A stretch of 64,000 nt of DNA from Arabidopsis thaliana. Lineage: Eukaryota > Streptophyta > Magnoliopsida > Brassicales > Brassicaceae. The stretch is from contig NC_003074.8 in assembly GCF_000001735.4 (NCBI RefSeq), positions 5,890,101-5,954,100 of the forward strand, written 5' to 3'. Below the pieces are notes generated by a model. It did no database searches. It was not told the origin of the DNA and saw only the letters and a list, made by a program, of their open reading frames with translations. This document shows, one piece after another, positions 23,775 to 36,900 of the stretch. A program made the translations under genes and the position numbers. How positions within the stretch are numbered: the first letter of the stretch is position 1; the number at the start of each line of letters is the position of its first letter.

Positions 23775-24790
23775 GGTGTAGGTTGCTAGATTTGCACTGA
23801 ATTAATGACATGGTTTACATTTCTGCTTTATAGATTCAACGTTGTCGTCTTTGTGAATTCCGTCTAGATTGACGCTCATCAGATAAACCCTATATTTCAA
23901 AATCATGATCGCATGAAACTCCTTCACTTGTTTCTTCTATGCTTTGTTGCCTGGTTGGAATATTGAGAGAAAGAAGAAATAAGGTAAGAGGTACGAGATA
24001 ATATCTCTTCTCCTTAGAGACAACAACAGAACAAAACAGAAAATGTTTTATTGAACTGAAACTTGTTAATATTTACATGACAATACAATATTAAGTTTAT
24101 ATAAAAAAAAAAACAAATAGACACAACAACCCAATTAGTTGTGTCTCTTTTTACTTGTGCCCTTTGAGTGAAACAACACAAACTTACAACCGTTAGCTGA
24201 AAACTCAATTACGGACCAACACTCCCCCTTAATTGAGCTTCGCTCTTCCACTTAGCTCCCTTCTCAGTTTGTCACAACTTTCGGCTTCAAACTCTTTAGT
24301 AGTAGCATCACACTTCCCCCAAATAGTCTTACCCAATTCGTAACACTTCTTATCATGATCTTTAGTAAAGTCACCACTTTTCTTTTTCTCAATCTACTTT
24401 CTCAAATTTCTCTCTCGTTTCAACAAATCCGATAGTGAAGAAGAAATCTCAGCCTTTGTTTACTCCATCGACGGCGAAGAAATCACCGGAGATGCGACTC
24501 CCAACGGTTTCTTTGAAGTGGATGCGACATCCGACGATTTCTTCGCCGTTGAGAAAAAGAAAAGTGGTGACTAAACTAAAAATCATGATAAGAAGTGTTA
24601 CGAATTGGCTAAGACTGTTTGGGGAAGTGATGGTGATGCTGCTACTCTTGTGAAGCCAGAGAGTTTGAAGCATGCTTCTGTTTTTGCCTGGCCGTAACCC
24701 TAGAGAGCACCTCCTCTGCCAAATCCAGAGGAAGATCCGAAATATCTTCGTCATTGTTTCAATAAATAGTAATTAGGGTTTTACTTCCAC
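23775..24790 (-). pseudogene. Broken F-box relic split by a 0.73-kb insertion
   Basis: Three pieces match the intact gene at 25327-26556 in order. 23775-23800 is the C-terminal end (GTAGGTTGCTAGATTTGCAC), 23822-23945 is the linker after the F-box (GATTGACGCTCATCAGAT, ATGATCGCATGAAACTC) and 24692-24790 is the start codon and first part of the F-box (CTAGAGAGCACCTCCTCTGC). The F-box-associated domain is deleted between the first two pieces. The last two are separated by foreign DNA bounded by an 8-bp direct repeat TTGCCTGG (23947-23954 and 24684-24691). It is a dead gene. Confidence 0.65.
24273..24674. repeat. Imperfect inverted repeat (hairpin-forming) inside the F-box relic
   Basis: The left arm (24273-24390, read on the minus strand) and the right arm (24551-24674, plus strand) are near-identical for long runs: GAGAAAAAGAAAAGTGGTGA, then ATCATGATAAGAAGTGTTAC, with small indels toward the outer ends. 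The loop is about 160 bp (24391-24550). Both arms retain coding-like frames (KDHDKKCYELGKTIWGK on the minus strand), so this looks like two inverted copies of one gene fragment. The source family is not recognised. Confidence 0.75.
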
Positions 24791-25326
24791 ACCTTTAGTC
24801 TTTTTTATAAAGGAATTAGTTATAAATTAGGTTACCGCCTTTGTGTCCGGGCCCAAGGAGACTACACAACGGGCCTCGATAAGAAAACCCTCATTTGTGA
24901 ACGATGACAACATAGGATCATAACTATCGTTTCATAGGCAATTCTATAAGCCATGTGTGTAGTTCACTCAAAATATGTATGAACACTTTGTCTTTATCAA
25001 AACAGTGCGACTTTTAACAAGATAAAACATGAAACGATGTAAACATGTAAATTCTTCAAATGTGAAATCAATCCATATCTTATCAAATTGATTCATACAC
25101 ACACACAAAGTTTGCCTAATACTCAATGATGAGTGGTTCTCATAAATTCATAGACTCATAGTCATATAAAAACGTGGTTCTCATAATCATAGAAACAAAG
25201 GATTTCAAAAATAAAATAAAAAAGTTCATGCGGCTACTACATGGAAAAGCCACAACTCTTTAAAAAGACAACATCAATTGATACGACATGACAAAACACA
25301 GAAACTCTTCCTCGTGGTGCAGGTTG
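24791..25326. other. Spacer upstream of the F-box relic
   Basis: Short duplicated words (GTGGTTCTCATAA at about 25131 and 25173) and AT-rich DNA. It includes the 3' UTR of the F-box gene at 25327. No gene was seen. Confidence 0.4.
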
Positions 25327-26556
25327 CTAGATTTGCACAGAACTTGGAACATAAGAGCACGCAAGTGGAAAGCAATATTTGTGTACAGACTCACCGAGAT
25401 CCACTGGTTTGATGTATCCATCTTCTCCAACGATGTAAGCTGTGTTACGAGTGGGGTTAAGTATACTCTCGCCTTTATCAAAAAGCACCACGAGTTTGTT
25501 CTCTTCGTCAACGAAGAAAGTACCAGATGCAGCCTCGAGTGGTCTTATCCTACCCATTGGAAAAAATAGCTTGCTCCACGACACTGCATTAGGCTCAATC
25601 TTATTACTAATCCATATCCCCGTCCACGTTATATCCCATCGCTGATATAACACCGCAAGTTTCTCTTCTCTAACACTAGATAGAGTTATGGTATCATCAA
25701 CACAAGGCCGAAATGGCAGAGGCAGACGCGATCCAAATTTCTCTATTGTAAAATCAAAACATAGTAAGAAACTAGGGATCTCTACGTTTATCTCTGCTTC
25801 ACCTAGTGGGATATCTTCTATCACTCTTTCACGTGGGGGTGGTGGGATCTTCTCTCGAGCAAACCAATAAGTATTTCCCTTGAGAGTCACGCCACGGTGA
25901 AGAAAACATAAATCCCAGTCGGTAGTGACCTCGATGACCTTCCAAGAGTTAGTGTCAAGACTGTAGATTTCAAACTCGCAAACTCTAGTTCGAGGCTCTA
26001 CACTCATATCGCCCATGTCCTCGTAAGCATCCAAATATCTCAAAATTTTGTAGCTTCGTTTGGCGTTGTTCTTACTCTCGTATCCTAGAGCGTAGATGTC
26101 CCATTCGCGGTAAGAAGTTCTAGGTTCGATCCACCTAGTTTGCCCACTATAAGGGTTCCAAACTACAAGCCTAGAGTTTATTTCATTGGTGATGCATAAC
26201 AACAAACCATCGCAGTGATAAACTTGAGATATAACTATTCTATCAGGATCAGCAACGGTTAGGCTAATAAGTTTACCTTTCTGCTTTATAGATGATTCAA
26301 CGTTTTCGTCTTTGTGAATTCCATCTAGATTGACGCTCATCAGATGAAGTCTAGAATTCAACGTCATGATCGCATGAAACTCTTTCACTTTTGCTTCGGC
26401 TTTTTCTTGACCAATCAGCTTCTTTGTAAAGCTTCTACGTTTGGTTAAAGTGTTCCACTTTTTGCAAGTGAATCGTATTGCTCTTAGGTATGTCACTGGG
26501 ACCCTAGAGAGCACCTCCTCTGCCAAATCCCGAGGAAGATCGGAAATTTTCGTCAT
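25327..26556 (-). CDS. F-box protein with F-box-associated domain, likely At3g17320
   Basis: Intact single-exon ORF of 409 aa from the ATG at 26556 (MTKISDLPRDLAEEVLSRVP). The F-box covers about residues 4-45. The FBA_1-type region includes GLLLCITNEINSRLVVWNPY, SGQTRWIEPRTSY, CEFEIYSLDTNSWKVI, FLLCFDFTIEKF, a WISNKIEPNAVSWSKLFF strand and the C-terminal FPLACSYVPSSVQI. It is expected to be an SCF ubiquitin-ligase substrate receptor with unknown target. It belongs to the same family as the cluster at 9.4-14.5 kb but is more diverged, and is the parent-like copy of the relic at 23775-24790. Its 5' flank contains a short internal duplication (CGTCATTGTTT at 26551 and 26592). Confidence 0.85.
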   Translation of the reverse strand: MTKISDLPRDLAEEVLSRVPVTYLRAIRFTCKKWNTLTKRRSFTKKLIGQEKAEAKVKEFHAIMTLNSRLHLMSVNLDGIHKDENVESSIKQKGKLISLTVADPDRIVISQVYHCDGLLLCITNEINSRLVVWNPYSGQTRWIEPRTSYREWDIYALGYESKNNAKRSYKILRYLDAYEDMGDMSVEPRTRVCEFEIYSLDTNSWKVIEVTTDWDLCFLHRGVTLKGNTYWFAREKIPPPPRERVIEDIPLGEAEINVEIPSFLLCFDFTIEKFGSRLPLPFRPCVDDTITLSSVREEKLAVLYQRWDITWTGIWISNKIEPNAVSWSKLFFPMGRIRPLEAASGTFFVDEENKLVVLFDKGESILNPTRNTAYIVGEDGYIKPVDLGESVHKYCFPLACSYVPSSVQI

Positions 26557-27152
26557 TGTTTTAACAAAGATCAATGAAATGGAAATTAGGTCGTCATTGT
26601 TTCAATAAGGGTAAACGAAATGGTGATTAGGGTTTTACTTCCACGCTTTCAATCTTTTATATTGTGACGGCTCAGTCAAATAAGTTACTCGCTCTGTTTT
26701 TTCGGGCCCGAGAAGACTCTGGGCCTCGACCCGTAACTTCCTAGATAACCCAACTCAAAACTCTCCTTTGCAAATTATCATTCATCCGCGCCAACCACAA
26801 GTATAACATGATGAAAAGGAACGTTTTTGATACTGTAGGTTTACGAAAGCCTTGTTGTATTTGATGCTGAAAGAGGAAACACCAGTCACATACATTAATA
26901 TAGCATGACAAACACATAAATTTCGATCAAAAGACGGAACCAACTGTTTAATCAAACCCAACAAACCAAAACGCAACCACTGGCAACAATCATTTGTCCA
27001 AACTGAGACGATAAACAAGGATTCTCAAACGACCAATCAGACCATTTAAAAGGTAAAACCACCCAATCTATACATACTCAATCTCTTTCTCTTTCTCGAA
27101 CCATATCGACCATGCTTTCTATTATGCATAAACAAGTTAGACAAAGACAATG
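26557..27152. other. Spacer between F-box gene and ECT6
   Basis: F-box promoter (with a TCGGGCCCGAGAAG palindrome-like box near 26701) and ECT6 3' UTR. No coding signal was seen. Confidence 0.5.
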
Positions 27153-29358
27153 TCAAAACCCTGGTTTACTTCTGAACTGATCTTGAGTTGAGAGAGGACT
27201 TGTACCCACCGCTGCGATCTTCGAGGATAATTCTTTAGATCCCTTTACTTTTATGGGCAACGATCCTACACTGACAATGTCATCAGCCAGAGACCCAGTA
27301 ACCTCTTCAGAAGAGTCTGACTTGTGGTCAGAGCCGAGAGATGGGGTCGGTTTAGGCTTGGGTTGGGTTGGGTTAAAGGTGGTACCAGCAGTTGGTTTAA
27401 TGGCGAGAGAGCCAAACTTCAGAGTGGAAGGAGTAGAATCGTCTGTTGCTTCCTGTGTATTGCTCTTTTCATCCCCATCTGAGTTTTTTAACTGCACAAC
27501 CTTTGTTTCTGCAGAGGTCACTGAAGGCTTCTTAACGACATCCTTGGAGCTTTTCTTGCTTCTGTCAGAAAAATCTAGATTGAGCACGGGAAATGGCCTG
27601 CGAAAGGTCCTAAATGGAAGTCTAGCTCTCTCTTCCTGCATGAGTCTCTGGCGGTCTTCGTAGTACATAAAATCATCTAATAGTGAAGTCTTTTCCGCAT
27701 GATGTTTGAATAGTTTTAGCACCTCGAGTCCTTGTTTCAGTATTATCTGCACAGAAACGAGAATGATTAGATTGAGATTTGAGATATCAAAAGCAGAGTT
27801 CTCGGAACCTGGTCTTCAAAGTGAAGTGTCAAGATAGGAAAACTCACCTCTTGTGTGTCTCGGCTGTTGGTCACTGGCTTATTCTCGTTATTATGTAAAA
27901 TAATGTGCCTGAAATAGCTATTAGGAACATCTTTAATAATGTGCCACTTGACAGGAAAGCTTCCACTCCATTTGTCTTGCTGCCAAAAATCCATGTCTCG
28001 GTCGAAGGAAACTGGACCGGTCATCTCAGCCACGCCACAGAACAGACCACTGGAATTGACCTAAAACGAAGGAAGCACTACATCAGCATGAGCACAAAGT
28101 ATGAATGCAAACACATTCGCACAAGGGACAAAGGGGAAGAATCGACTCACAGAAAAGAATAAGAAAATAGGACATTCACGAGACTTCTCAGTGGCTATTC
28201 TCTGAGCATCTTCATATACACTCTGCAATTTCTTGTTCCCATTCAATGTAGATGACCAGACACCATATTTGATGCTCTTGTGAACATCATCTTCACTATA
28301 CGACTTAATCACAAAAAACCTGGCATCGCTGTATTCAATACTGAAATCTTCTTTATTATATCGATCAGGATTTATCACAATATTTCCTTCCGCATCAGCA
28401 TTTCCAGCTTTGGTTGTATATGCTTTGACAATTAGTTGATTTCTTGATCTTCTCGTTCTCGATCCTCGATTTTGTTCACTCGTATATGTACTTCCAGTTG
28501 TGTTGTTATCACCTCTGGCATCATAAATCTTGGAACAAGGTTTATAACTATATGAAGCAATTGATGAGACCCCATTAGCAATGTCTGATTTCCCATAAGG
28601 CAAGAGTGTGTTCGCGTAAGCAGTTTTTCCCTGCAAATTAAATATACACGAGTCCAAATCAAGATAGGAATGATGACTAAGAAGACACAACAAAACACTC
28701 CTCGCAATGCAAACTACACCCAATATTTAAAAGAAAACAGAATCAGGAAGTATAATTCTATACGAGAAATCACCTGGAGAGAATGTGCAGAAGCTGTTGT
28801 GGAAACATTCTTGGGGATTCCTGGCTGTTTATACTGGCCAGTAGTGGTAGACTTTGGAGCATCTTTTGGGAGTCCGGCAATTGCTGAACCATTTCTCTGC
28901 ATGGATCCTCTTCCATCAGATTGACCACCATTCGCTACCAAAGAGTCTGTTGAACTATTCGAGACCATATCAGGCTGAATAACATATGGAACATAAGTAG
29001 GCGAAGACGCAGCACTTTCATACGGAGGGTCTGAGTAATATTGTTGGAATCCAACAAAAGAAGAATCAACGCCTATTGAAGCTCCTGGTATGTAAGGATT
29101 GTAGGGATTGTAGGGAGACTGTGCATATCCATAACTTGGTGTATAGCAGATATAGGGAGCATTTTCATTTTGCCCACCCTGAAGACCCACAGATGAATCA
29201 TAACCTGAAAAAAGGTTCCAGAATTTTAGGCAATTTGCAACCACAAAAGCAAGAGTGATAAGTAAATTTCATGAACCAGCCTATCAACCTGAAGAGTAAT
29301 AAGCGGGATAATACATGCTCTGGTCAATGACAAAATCAGAGGCTCCCTCGGTATACAT
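27153..29358 (-). CDS. ECT6: YTH-domain m6A reader ECT6, likely At3g17330
   Basis: Five coding exons (29289-29358, 28774-29204, 28630-28151, 28060-27848, 27746-27153) keep frame and give 595 aa. The N-terminal third is rich in Tyr, Pro, Ser and Gln ([17 protein letters not shown]), the low-complexity region typical of cytoplasmic YTHDF-type proteins. The YTH domain lies at about residues 260-400: [54 protein letters not shown], with cage tryptophans in GVWSS and DKWSG present. The C-terminal tail is Ser/Thr/Pro/Lys-rich. YTH proteins bind N6-methyladenosine in mRNA. A 5' UTR intron lies between about 29418 and 29870. The core looks intact and binding-competent. The name ECT6 rests on locus and length. 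Confidence 0.92.
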
Positions 29359-30512
29359 TGCTTCAGTTTATCTGATAAAAAGTTTTGTTCAATTGACTTT
29401 GAACTTTGAATAAACACCTGAAATTTTTATATATAAAAAGGTCAAAAAATGGGACTTTCATGTAAATTAAACTTAAGAAATCAGCTAAAAAAACCTAAAA
29501 ACAGATATCTCAGTGAAGATATAAATCCAGGAATGGAGAGAAACTCATAAGTCATAACTAGCACGGCAGCAATACTATCAGATAAAATCTGAGACTCCCT
29601 TTCTATACAAAAAGAAGAGCTCTAAATGTACACAGAGAATCCCTAACTTACTAGATGGACGGAAATCTAAACTATACAAAACCAAAAATAACACCAATAA
29701 AATCTCAAAATGCAAAGTAACGAAATCAAATTAAGCTTAGAAGCTTACATCAACGTGAAGCTAAAAATCCTAAGAAACGAAATCAAATAAGCTTATTAAA
29801 AAAAACAAATCCAGCTTAAAAAGCAGAAATTTGATAAATATACCAGAAATTTGGCAGAATTAAGTCATACTTGACCTAAACAGTTCTTCGAGTGAAGAAG
29901 AATTTGGTACCGACAAAGAGTTAGAGTGACAGAGAGAGAAGTTAGGAAAGCGAGTTCAGCAGAGATAGTTGAAATAATATTCTGCCAAATCGAAGAAACC
30001 CTAACACTTCGATGAGTGAGGTAGAGAGAAACGAAGAAGACGACGAGAAGATTCGCTGAGTGAGAAAAAATAGAATAACCCAGAAGACGCGCAAAGACAG
30101 ATTCTCCGCTGTTTTGTTGCAATACGCAGCGTTTTCGACTGAAGAATCTAATTAATCCTAAAGTCGAAAATACCCTTGAAATTGACCTTTATAAGCCAAT
30201 GGTCTAGAAGATCCCTTACCAGAAACGGTAAATAAAGGTGGTCACTTGCCAGATTTGTATGGCCTACATTATCCAAATATGTAACTACATGGAAATTAAA
30301 AACCACTGAAAACAAGTGAACAATATTGAATATTCGAAACAGACAGTATACAAATTTCTCACAAAAATATCTCTAAAAATATAAAAGATCATTTTTTCAT
30401 GTCTAATAGTCTCAATGAAACATGGAACACCAAGCTGACTCAGAATCACTAACACAACATGAACCAAACCGCATCAAAACTTGGAGAGATAAATAAAACT
30501 GTAGCTTAATGT
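29359..30512. other. ECT6 5' UTR with intron, promoter, and importin 3' end
   Basis: 29359-29417 is the 5' UTR part of the first coding exon, followed by an intron to about 29870 and an upstream non-coding exon to about 30110. 30130-30512 holds the promoter and the 3' UTR of the importin gene. Nothing else was seen. Confidence 0.5.
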
Positions 30513-33500
30513 TTAGAGGCACTTAGAGAAGAGACTTGTGTATATAGGAAAAGAATTGAGAAAGGTTGAGATAGCTTCAGAGGGTACGAGATTTATTACT
30601 TTCTGGTGATGCTTCTCCATTAATGATAACACCAGTTTCTGCGGATCGATTTCATTCAGAGAACCTGCAATATCAGTACTTAAGAAAATTAAAAATCTAG
30701 GTTTTAAACAAAGCAATAAATTGTTTCTTATCTTGTTGTGAAGAGCAAACTTTACCCAAATCAATCTCATGGTCATCATCTTCTTCATCCGCCTCTTCAA
30801 TAACTTCACTATCCTCCAATTCTGCTGCAACTTTGGCATACCTTTCTAGAAACTCTTCCTCCGTTTCTTCACACTCATCGCTCTCGGAATCCTGTTCAAA
30901 AAAAAAAGACACAAAATGAGACTGCTTATTTGAGAAGAAACAAACCACTAGAAGATCCAATGTTGTTTCTTGAAATTAGCCGTTTATAAACTACTTTGCA
31001 TCTGGACCAGCAAATTGATTGCAGAACATACTTTGATTATAATTTAATAACGAGTACTAGAATTCAAATCAAACCTCGTCATTTGAATCAGTTTCTTCAG
31101 ATTCTGTCTCTTCTTCTCCAGGTTCTCCATCATCTTCATCATCGTCTGTTTCTTCGTTCACTTCCTTTAGCCTTCGAGAAGCCTCCATCAATGAAACAAA
31201 GCACTTCCTTGCCAAATCATCAGTTGCATTCCCGTGCCTTACATCTAAAAGATGCTCGATCACCTTTACTAGCGTCATCACTGAAACAAGAGGTCTTTTA
31301 GTCTATGCTCATGCATTTATGATTAACAACAGTTACTACATACAACTAAACCTTTTATGATTATGTGACGAGTTGGCAAAGGCACATGTTTAACATGTGA
31401 ACTGTAATCGTAACTTTACCACAGAAAGGAAAGATTTATCTACTCACCATATAGTTTTACTTCCGATACTACTGATGGACTGTCATCACACGTAAGCGAG
31501 TATGAAAAAGCCAATGAAGATACCCATAACTCGAAACCTCCAGATATCACTTTCTCTAAAACGCCTTCCACAATATCGGAATAGGAGATATAGCATGATG
31601 ATATTGCCAGTAATAGAGGCCTCCACAATGTACAAGGTTTCTCACGCAATGCTAAAAAATGAGAAAAGGCTGATTCAGCGAAGACCATCGCCAATGATTT
31701 CCCCACCCCTTCGATGTCAGATGAGTAGTCGGGTACATATAATAATGTGTGGACACAAGAACAAGCCCTCCTTGTGGCCGACGGATACTCAAGTATGGCT
31801 TTGCTGACAAATGAACCAATGGATTCTACAACAGATCGTGGACGGACTGGCATGGCTGGAGGGGATGGTATATCTCTGAAAAGGAAACTCCTAAAACCAT
31901 ATTTATTGTTTATACCCACAACTTCTTCTATACAGTCAAAAACTGATAAGTCCTCCGACTCTTCCCAACCATTCCAACTAGCAAGAATATCGGCCCAAAC
32001 TATGAGTAAATCAGTTAATCTGAGCTCCACAAATACATTGCAATTAGTAGCAGCAATCACAATGAACCGCAACATCGTCGACAAATGATCTATGCATGAA
32101 GTCGGAGGCACATCTGTTGCCTGAACCATGCAAAGAGAAAAGGCAGAGCAGTATCCTAAAATTAGAACAGTGTTTCAATTTCTATAAATTGTAGTACAAA
32201 GGAGTAGTAATTTAACTACCAGCCATGCATGCTGTAAAAGTGCTGACAAAGCTTTGCTGATGGTGCCTTGACCAGTTAGCCATATTTCAGTCGCCTGATT
32301 ATTCTCCTCATCCGCTTCAGGCTTAGAGCTTTCATAAGTCTGAGTCATCGCTGCTAATGTCTCAAGGCCACCTAGAATAGCCTACGTTGAAAATAATATA
32401 AGACATTTCACAATACCTAGACCACGAACAACTGAAAATACTACAAATATTTTGGTAGCGTCAAGGATTTCATGTGCGTGATATAAACATAGGTGTGTCA
32501 ATTTTTTTTACTTCAAAATACGAGGAATACATTCCGTTACCTTCAGTTTCATGTTGTTGAAACTTCAATATAAGCAAAAAATTTAAGAAAGGCAGGACTA
32601 AAACATACCTGAGACCATGGATCTTCACTTGGATGCATAAACTTCAACATATTACTTACTAGAGAAGAGACAATGTAAGGAATATGCATTGCAATATCTT
32701 GATTTCCCGACTCGACCACGGATTTGAGAAGCTGAAACAACATGCTGTCCTCGTCTTCCTCATTACCAATCTTACCAGTAATAAACTGAAGAAGCGGCAA
32801 CAATTCAGGTGGTTGGTACTCATTCTGAAGACAACAAACATATTCTTTGAGTTAGATATGACAAGCCATCACTTCAAGCCACGAGTGCAATTGTTAATAT
32901 AAGTGCTGACTTACTTCGAGTAGGGAACCTATTCCACCAGCAGCTGAAAAACGCACTGGGTAACAAGAAATCTCCACCTGATCTGGCATTGCTAATGCCT
33001 TTAGTAGGGAAGAAAAAACATCTGCATTCATCTCCTGAAAGCATAAAGCAATTAATCAATTATGGGTTCACTAGACGTAAATTGCTACAAATTTTAATAA
33101 GTGACTATAATATATCATATCGCAGCAAATGGTTTTCTTAAATATATATATTTCGGTGATTTACAGCATCAAGAAGAATAAGTTAAATTTACACCTCAGG
33201 TAGGCAAGACGCAAGCTCTCCAAGTACCCAATTTGCAGATGCAACCAAGTAAGGTGAGCAATCAGGTGTAGAATAAATGGGTAGCACACGGGTACGGACA
33301 AAAGATGCCACATACTCAGGATTTTGTTCTTGGATAAACTGCCGGAAAAAAGGAGCCATCGTAATTCTATGTACTGTTTCAGTCAATGCTTAATTCCAAA
33401 GCAAAGAGAACCAGATTTGCTCACCTCTTGCAGGCTACCATATGCCATTAGGACACCGAAATAGCTGACATGTCGACATAGCAACAAAGTCAGCTTAATA

Positions 33501-36500
33501 AAAAAGTAAAAGGGAATGAAACAAGATATACTAAAGTGAAAGAGAACAGTTAACAAGAAGCACTTCCAACCCGATATTAGATTTTCAAAATGTTTAATAG
33601 TTGTCTGAGGAGTCTTGCAAAGAAGATAAGAGAGCCTTGTATATACTTTCAGTCTACTGAAAAAATATCTATGGCAAGATGATCACGAGCTTGCAAAACG
33701 AGTTTTTAAAGTTCAATTCAAGAACATATTTTCTAATAACCAATGCAAGCATTTAACATAACGTTACTCAATACGTCAAACAAACATGTACCACACTGCT
33801 CAGAGCTTGCAAAAGCATTTTTTATTTGGTTTAGGCATCTGCCAAGGATTTCAATGAGTTAGAATCAGAAGTCATGAAAATGTATAGAACTCACGCTGCT
33901 GAAGTACTAGCATCCAGTTTGTAACTCTTCGAAGGCACAGGAAATTTTGACAAAAATGGAAGCACCAGTAGATCACCCATGCATCTTTGGTTATTTCCTC
34001 TGTTCTTTTCACCTTTCTTCCGCTTACATGCTGCTGGGGAAGCTGTATTTGTAGTAGATACTGGTGGTCCCTATGAGAAATGGATCACAACCTATAAGAA
34101 CCTATTAACAAATAGCTGGAATAGGTAAATGAACAACTATAGTTTCTTCACCTTTGACATGGCAAGGACACAAAGTAAGTTCATAGCGCTTTTCCTGGCT
34201 GTAAACAAGTCATCCCTCCACCCAGAAATTTCTTCCTGCCAAAACGAGAGTGCTATTATTTCCTAACTTCTGGAACATAGACAAAATAATAATCCGTGTA
34301 GAGAGAGATAGAGATAAGTTTCCATACTAGTTCAGATGGAAGGTTTTTCCTTATGAATTCATCTGCATCTTCCTCCCACTCAGAGATGTCCTACTTGCAA
34401 AAGCAACCCAGAAAGACCACTAAAGTTTTTGAAATAATGGTAGTAAGCAATGCTTGCAACACAGATTACAATTAAAGGAAAGCGTACCCTCTCATTAAGC
34501 ACCAGGGCTGGAAAGATTGCGGAGTCCAACAAAAAGGAAAAATGGGGTGAAAGTAATCTCCATCCCTGTTTACAAGGTACCAAATATTTGCTTTCATAAA
34601 CATTTGATAAAATCTATTTATATTTGCTGTAAATTTGCTAACAACTTACAGGGCCAATTTCCATGACGCGTGAAATTACGTCAAAAGCAAGTGATATAAT
34701 TCTCTCAGTTAGGCATCCGAGCTTCTGCACATGATAGTAGGCCCTCATAGCATTAGATTAAGAAGATAGTAACATTTTGATGAGAAGCAGCAATTTTTGT
34801 AGTAACAAATTGCTAAACATACATACACCGATGTTTGAGCTATGTTTGACAATCTTCATTGAGCAGTTTATTATTTCCGGCACCAATCTGAATCAAATAT
34901 ATTAGGCATGGGAAATAAGCATTGCTAAGAGGACTTGGGGTGTTTGCATACTTATCAGAGTATTTTCTATGTCGGCTGACAAGCGTGCAAAAGAGGAGCA
35001 AACTTCTTTTTCCAGCTTTCGATCTTATCAAGTACCCATCAGAAGGAGTTACACTCCAGTCAAAACTCAAGGAGTCCAGAATTCTGATCATATCTTGACA
35101 GAAGGAACCGAGCAGAGGTGACAAAGCAGATGGCATATGGGACTTCACCTACAACACAAAACAACAACAGTAGATAGTACAACATGAACATGAAATGAAA
35201 AATGATAAATTATGAGTAATAATCAATGGCAATTTTCAATCACTCAGACATGCAATAACAATTCTGGAAACTTCGTGTATCTGCAATATAAACTGAAAAT
35301 TGTGACTTACTGAAAAGTATAGGCATTTGCAAATAATGTGGAGTGTCTTTTCCAATTCCAGTTCATCCCATCCATGGGTAGTCAAAGCCTGCTTCAGAAT
35401 CATACCAGATAGGAATACTCATTGAGATCCAAAGAGAAGATGTATCTTACATAAACTTGTGAGTAGATGAAGAACAAGAAAAAAAGTAAGAGAAAAGGAT
35501 AACCTTGTCAATGAGACGATGTAATACTGACACCAAGGGTACTAGAATTTCTCTCGCGATACTCTCCAGCTGTTGTGGCACTGGCTCCTTTGCAAGTTTT
35601 GGTTGCAGGAAGTACTGCAAAGCAAACACACAGAAATAAGCCAGCCTTATTCTCATAGACCACACTGGACCAGGTTCAAAATAGAGGACTACCCCTTCAA
35701 AATACACATGTTTTCAGATTTATTTGAAGTAGTTAATAATCTTAAATTTGCAGCCAGAAGCAACAAAAGTTCACAACCAAAATAAGGGATGATCAACCAT
35801 AATATGATGGCAAACAGGGTGCAGTAGAGGAGAGCTGATGGAAGAGAGAGATATAAAAATCTAAGTTTAAAGCTCATCACTTCCTTACTATATTCTTTTT
35901 TCTTACGAAAGAGAATGATGTAACAAATACCTGAAAAGGCTTTACAACTGTAAGCAATACCATCAGAGCGTTCACAGTACTCCAGCTAGAGTTTGAACTG
36001 CTAATTAAACTGCTCTTCTCGATAGCAGAGCGCAGCTCCGGTACAAGTTTAGGCCATGCATTTTTCCTAACAAATTCTGACACAACAACAATGTGCAGCT
36101 GCCCACAAGTGAAGTAAAATGAAGATGTGAACAAATTCAAACTAAAATCTACAGGACGGAGGGGTTATAATAAGATTTGCAACAACTAGTCCAGATGAAG
36201 TTAAGCTTGTTGAATACACCTACCAGTTCAAGTAAGACTTTAAGAACTGCAGGCTCTGCCTGAAGCAAAGCTAGGAGGAGCTGATCCTTAAACTCCTTGC
36301 TGACTTCTGAGATTGTCCCTTCAGTGCCAGTGCTCTTTCTGGTAAAATTCTTCAGATATGTTGCAGCAGCAACTTTCAGGCTTGGATTTTCACTTCCTGT
36401 CAAAAAAATATATATTGAATTAGCATTAACTGTGAAGTCAACCAACGTAACCCTAATTGTTCCATCCGGTTCAAGGAAATCAAAATCGCATCTCTTCACC

Positions 36501-36746
36501 AGAAGTCAATGCTTCGGAATAAAGTGAATTGATAAGTAAATCGGGTAAAAATGAGAAGACAACCCAAACAAAACAAAAAAGCTTACCGGAAGCGATGGAG
36601 AGAAGACGATAAGGGAAATGAGGGAGCTTCGTAGACAGTAGATCCAGAGCCTCCGTCGCCTCGCGGACAGAAACGCCATCAATAGAAGTAAGCGTCTGGT
36701 CAAGAAGCCGAACAATCTGAACTGAGTCGTCGTCGCCGACGAACAT
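30513..36746 (-). CDS. PLANTKAP: Importin-beta family transport receptor (ARM/HEAT repeats), likely At3g17340
   Basis: I could thread 21 coding exons with consistent phase: 36746-36587, 36396-36224, 36098-35931, 35614-35504, 35388-35311, 35148-34952, 34887-34827, 34724-34650, 34565-34488, 34390-34328, 34235-34152, 34070-33895, 33464-33425, 33338-33195, 33034-32915, 32824-32609, 32381-32220, 32120-31448, 31280-31075, 30891-30756 and 30664-30513. The product is 1090 aa. It begins with an importin-beta-type N-terminus (QTLTSIDGVSVREATEALDLL, SENPSLKVAAATYLKNFTRK), where Ran-GTP is bound in the family, and continues as helical HEAT repeats. An acidic stretch lies at about residues 970-1040 (ETDDDEDDGEPGEEE, ADEEDDDHEID). 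It should carry cargo between cytoplasm and nucleus; the cargo is unknown. The symbol is from memory and less certain than the family. Confidence 0.85.
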
Positions 36747-36900
36747 TGCGTTTCTTTTTTTTCTTATTGCTTTTTCATTTTCTTCCCTCCAAACTTTTTT
36801 ATTTACTGATGAAATTTGGGGAACATCAGTGGCGGGAATAATTCAGGTTACTTTATATATTACGGAAGAATGAATAAAAAACAAGTCTGGTTGAATTTCG

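Noticed and set aside
31502-32088. Plus-strand ORFs of 101 and 113 codons over the importin gene
   Set aside because: They are antisense to a 673-nt coding exon whose frame and splice phases agree with the rest of the gene.
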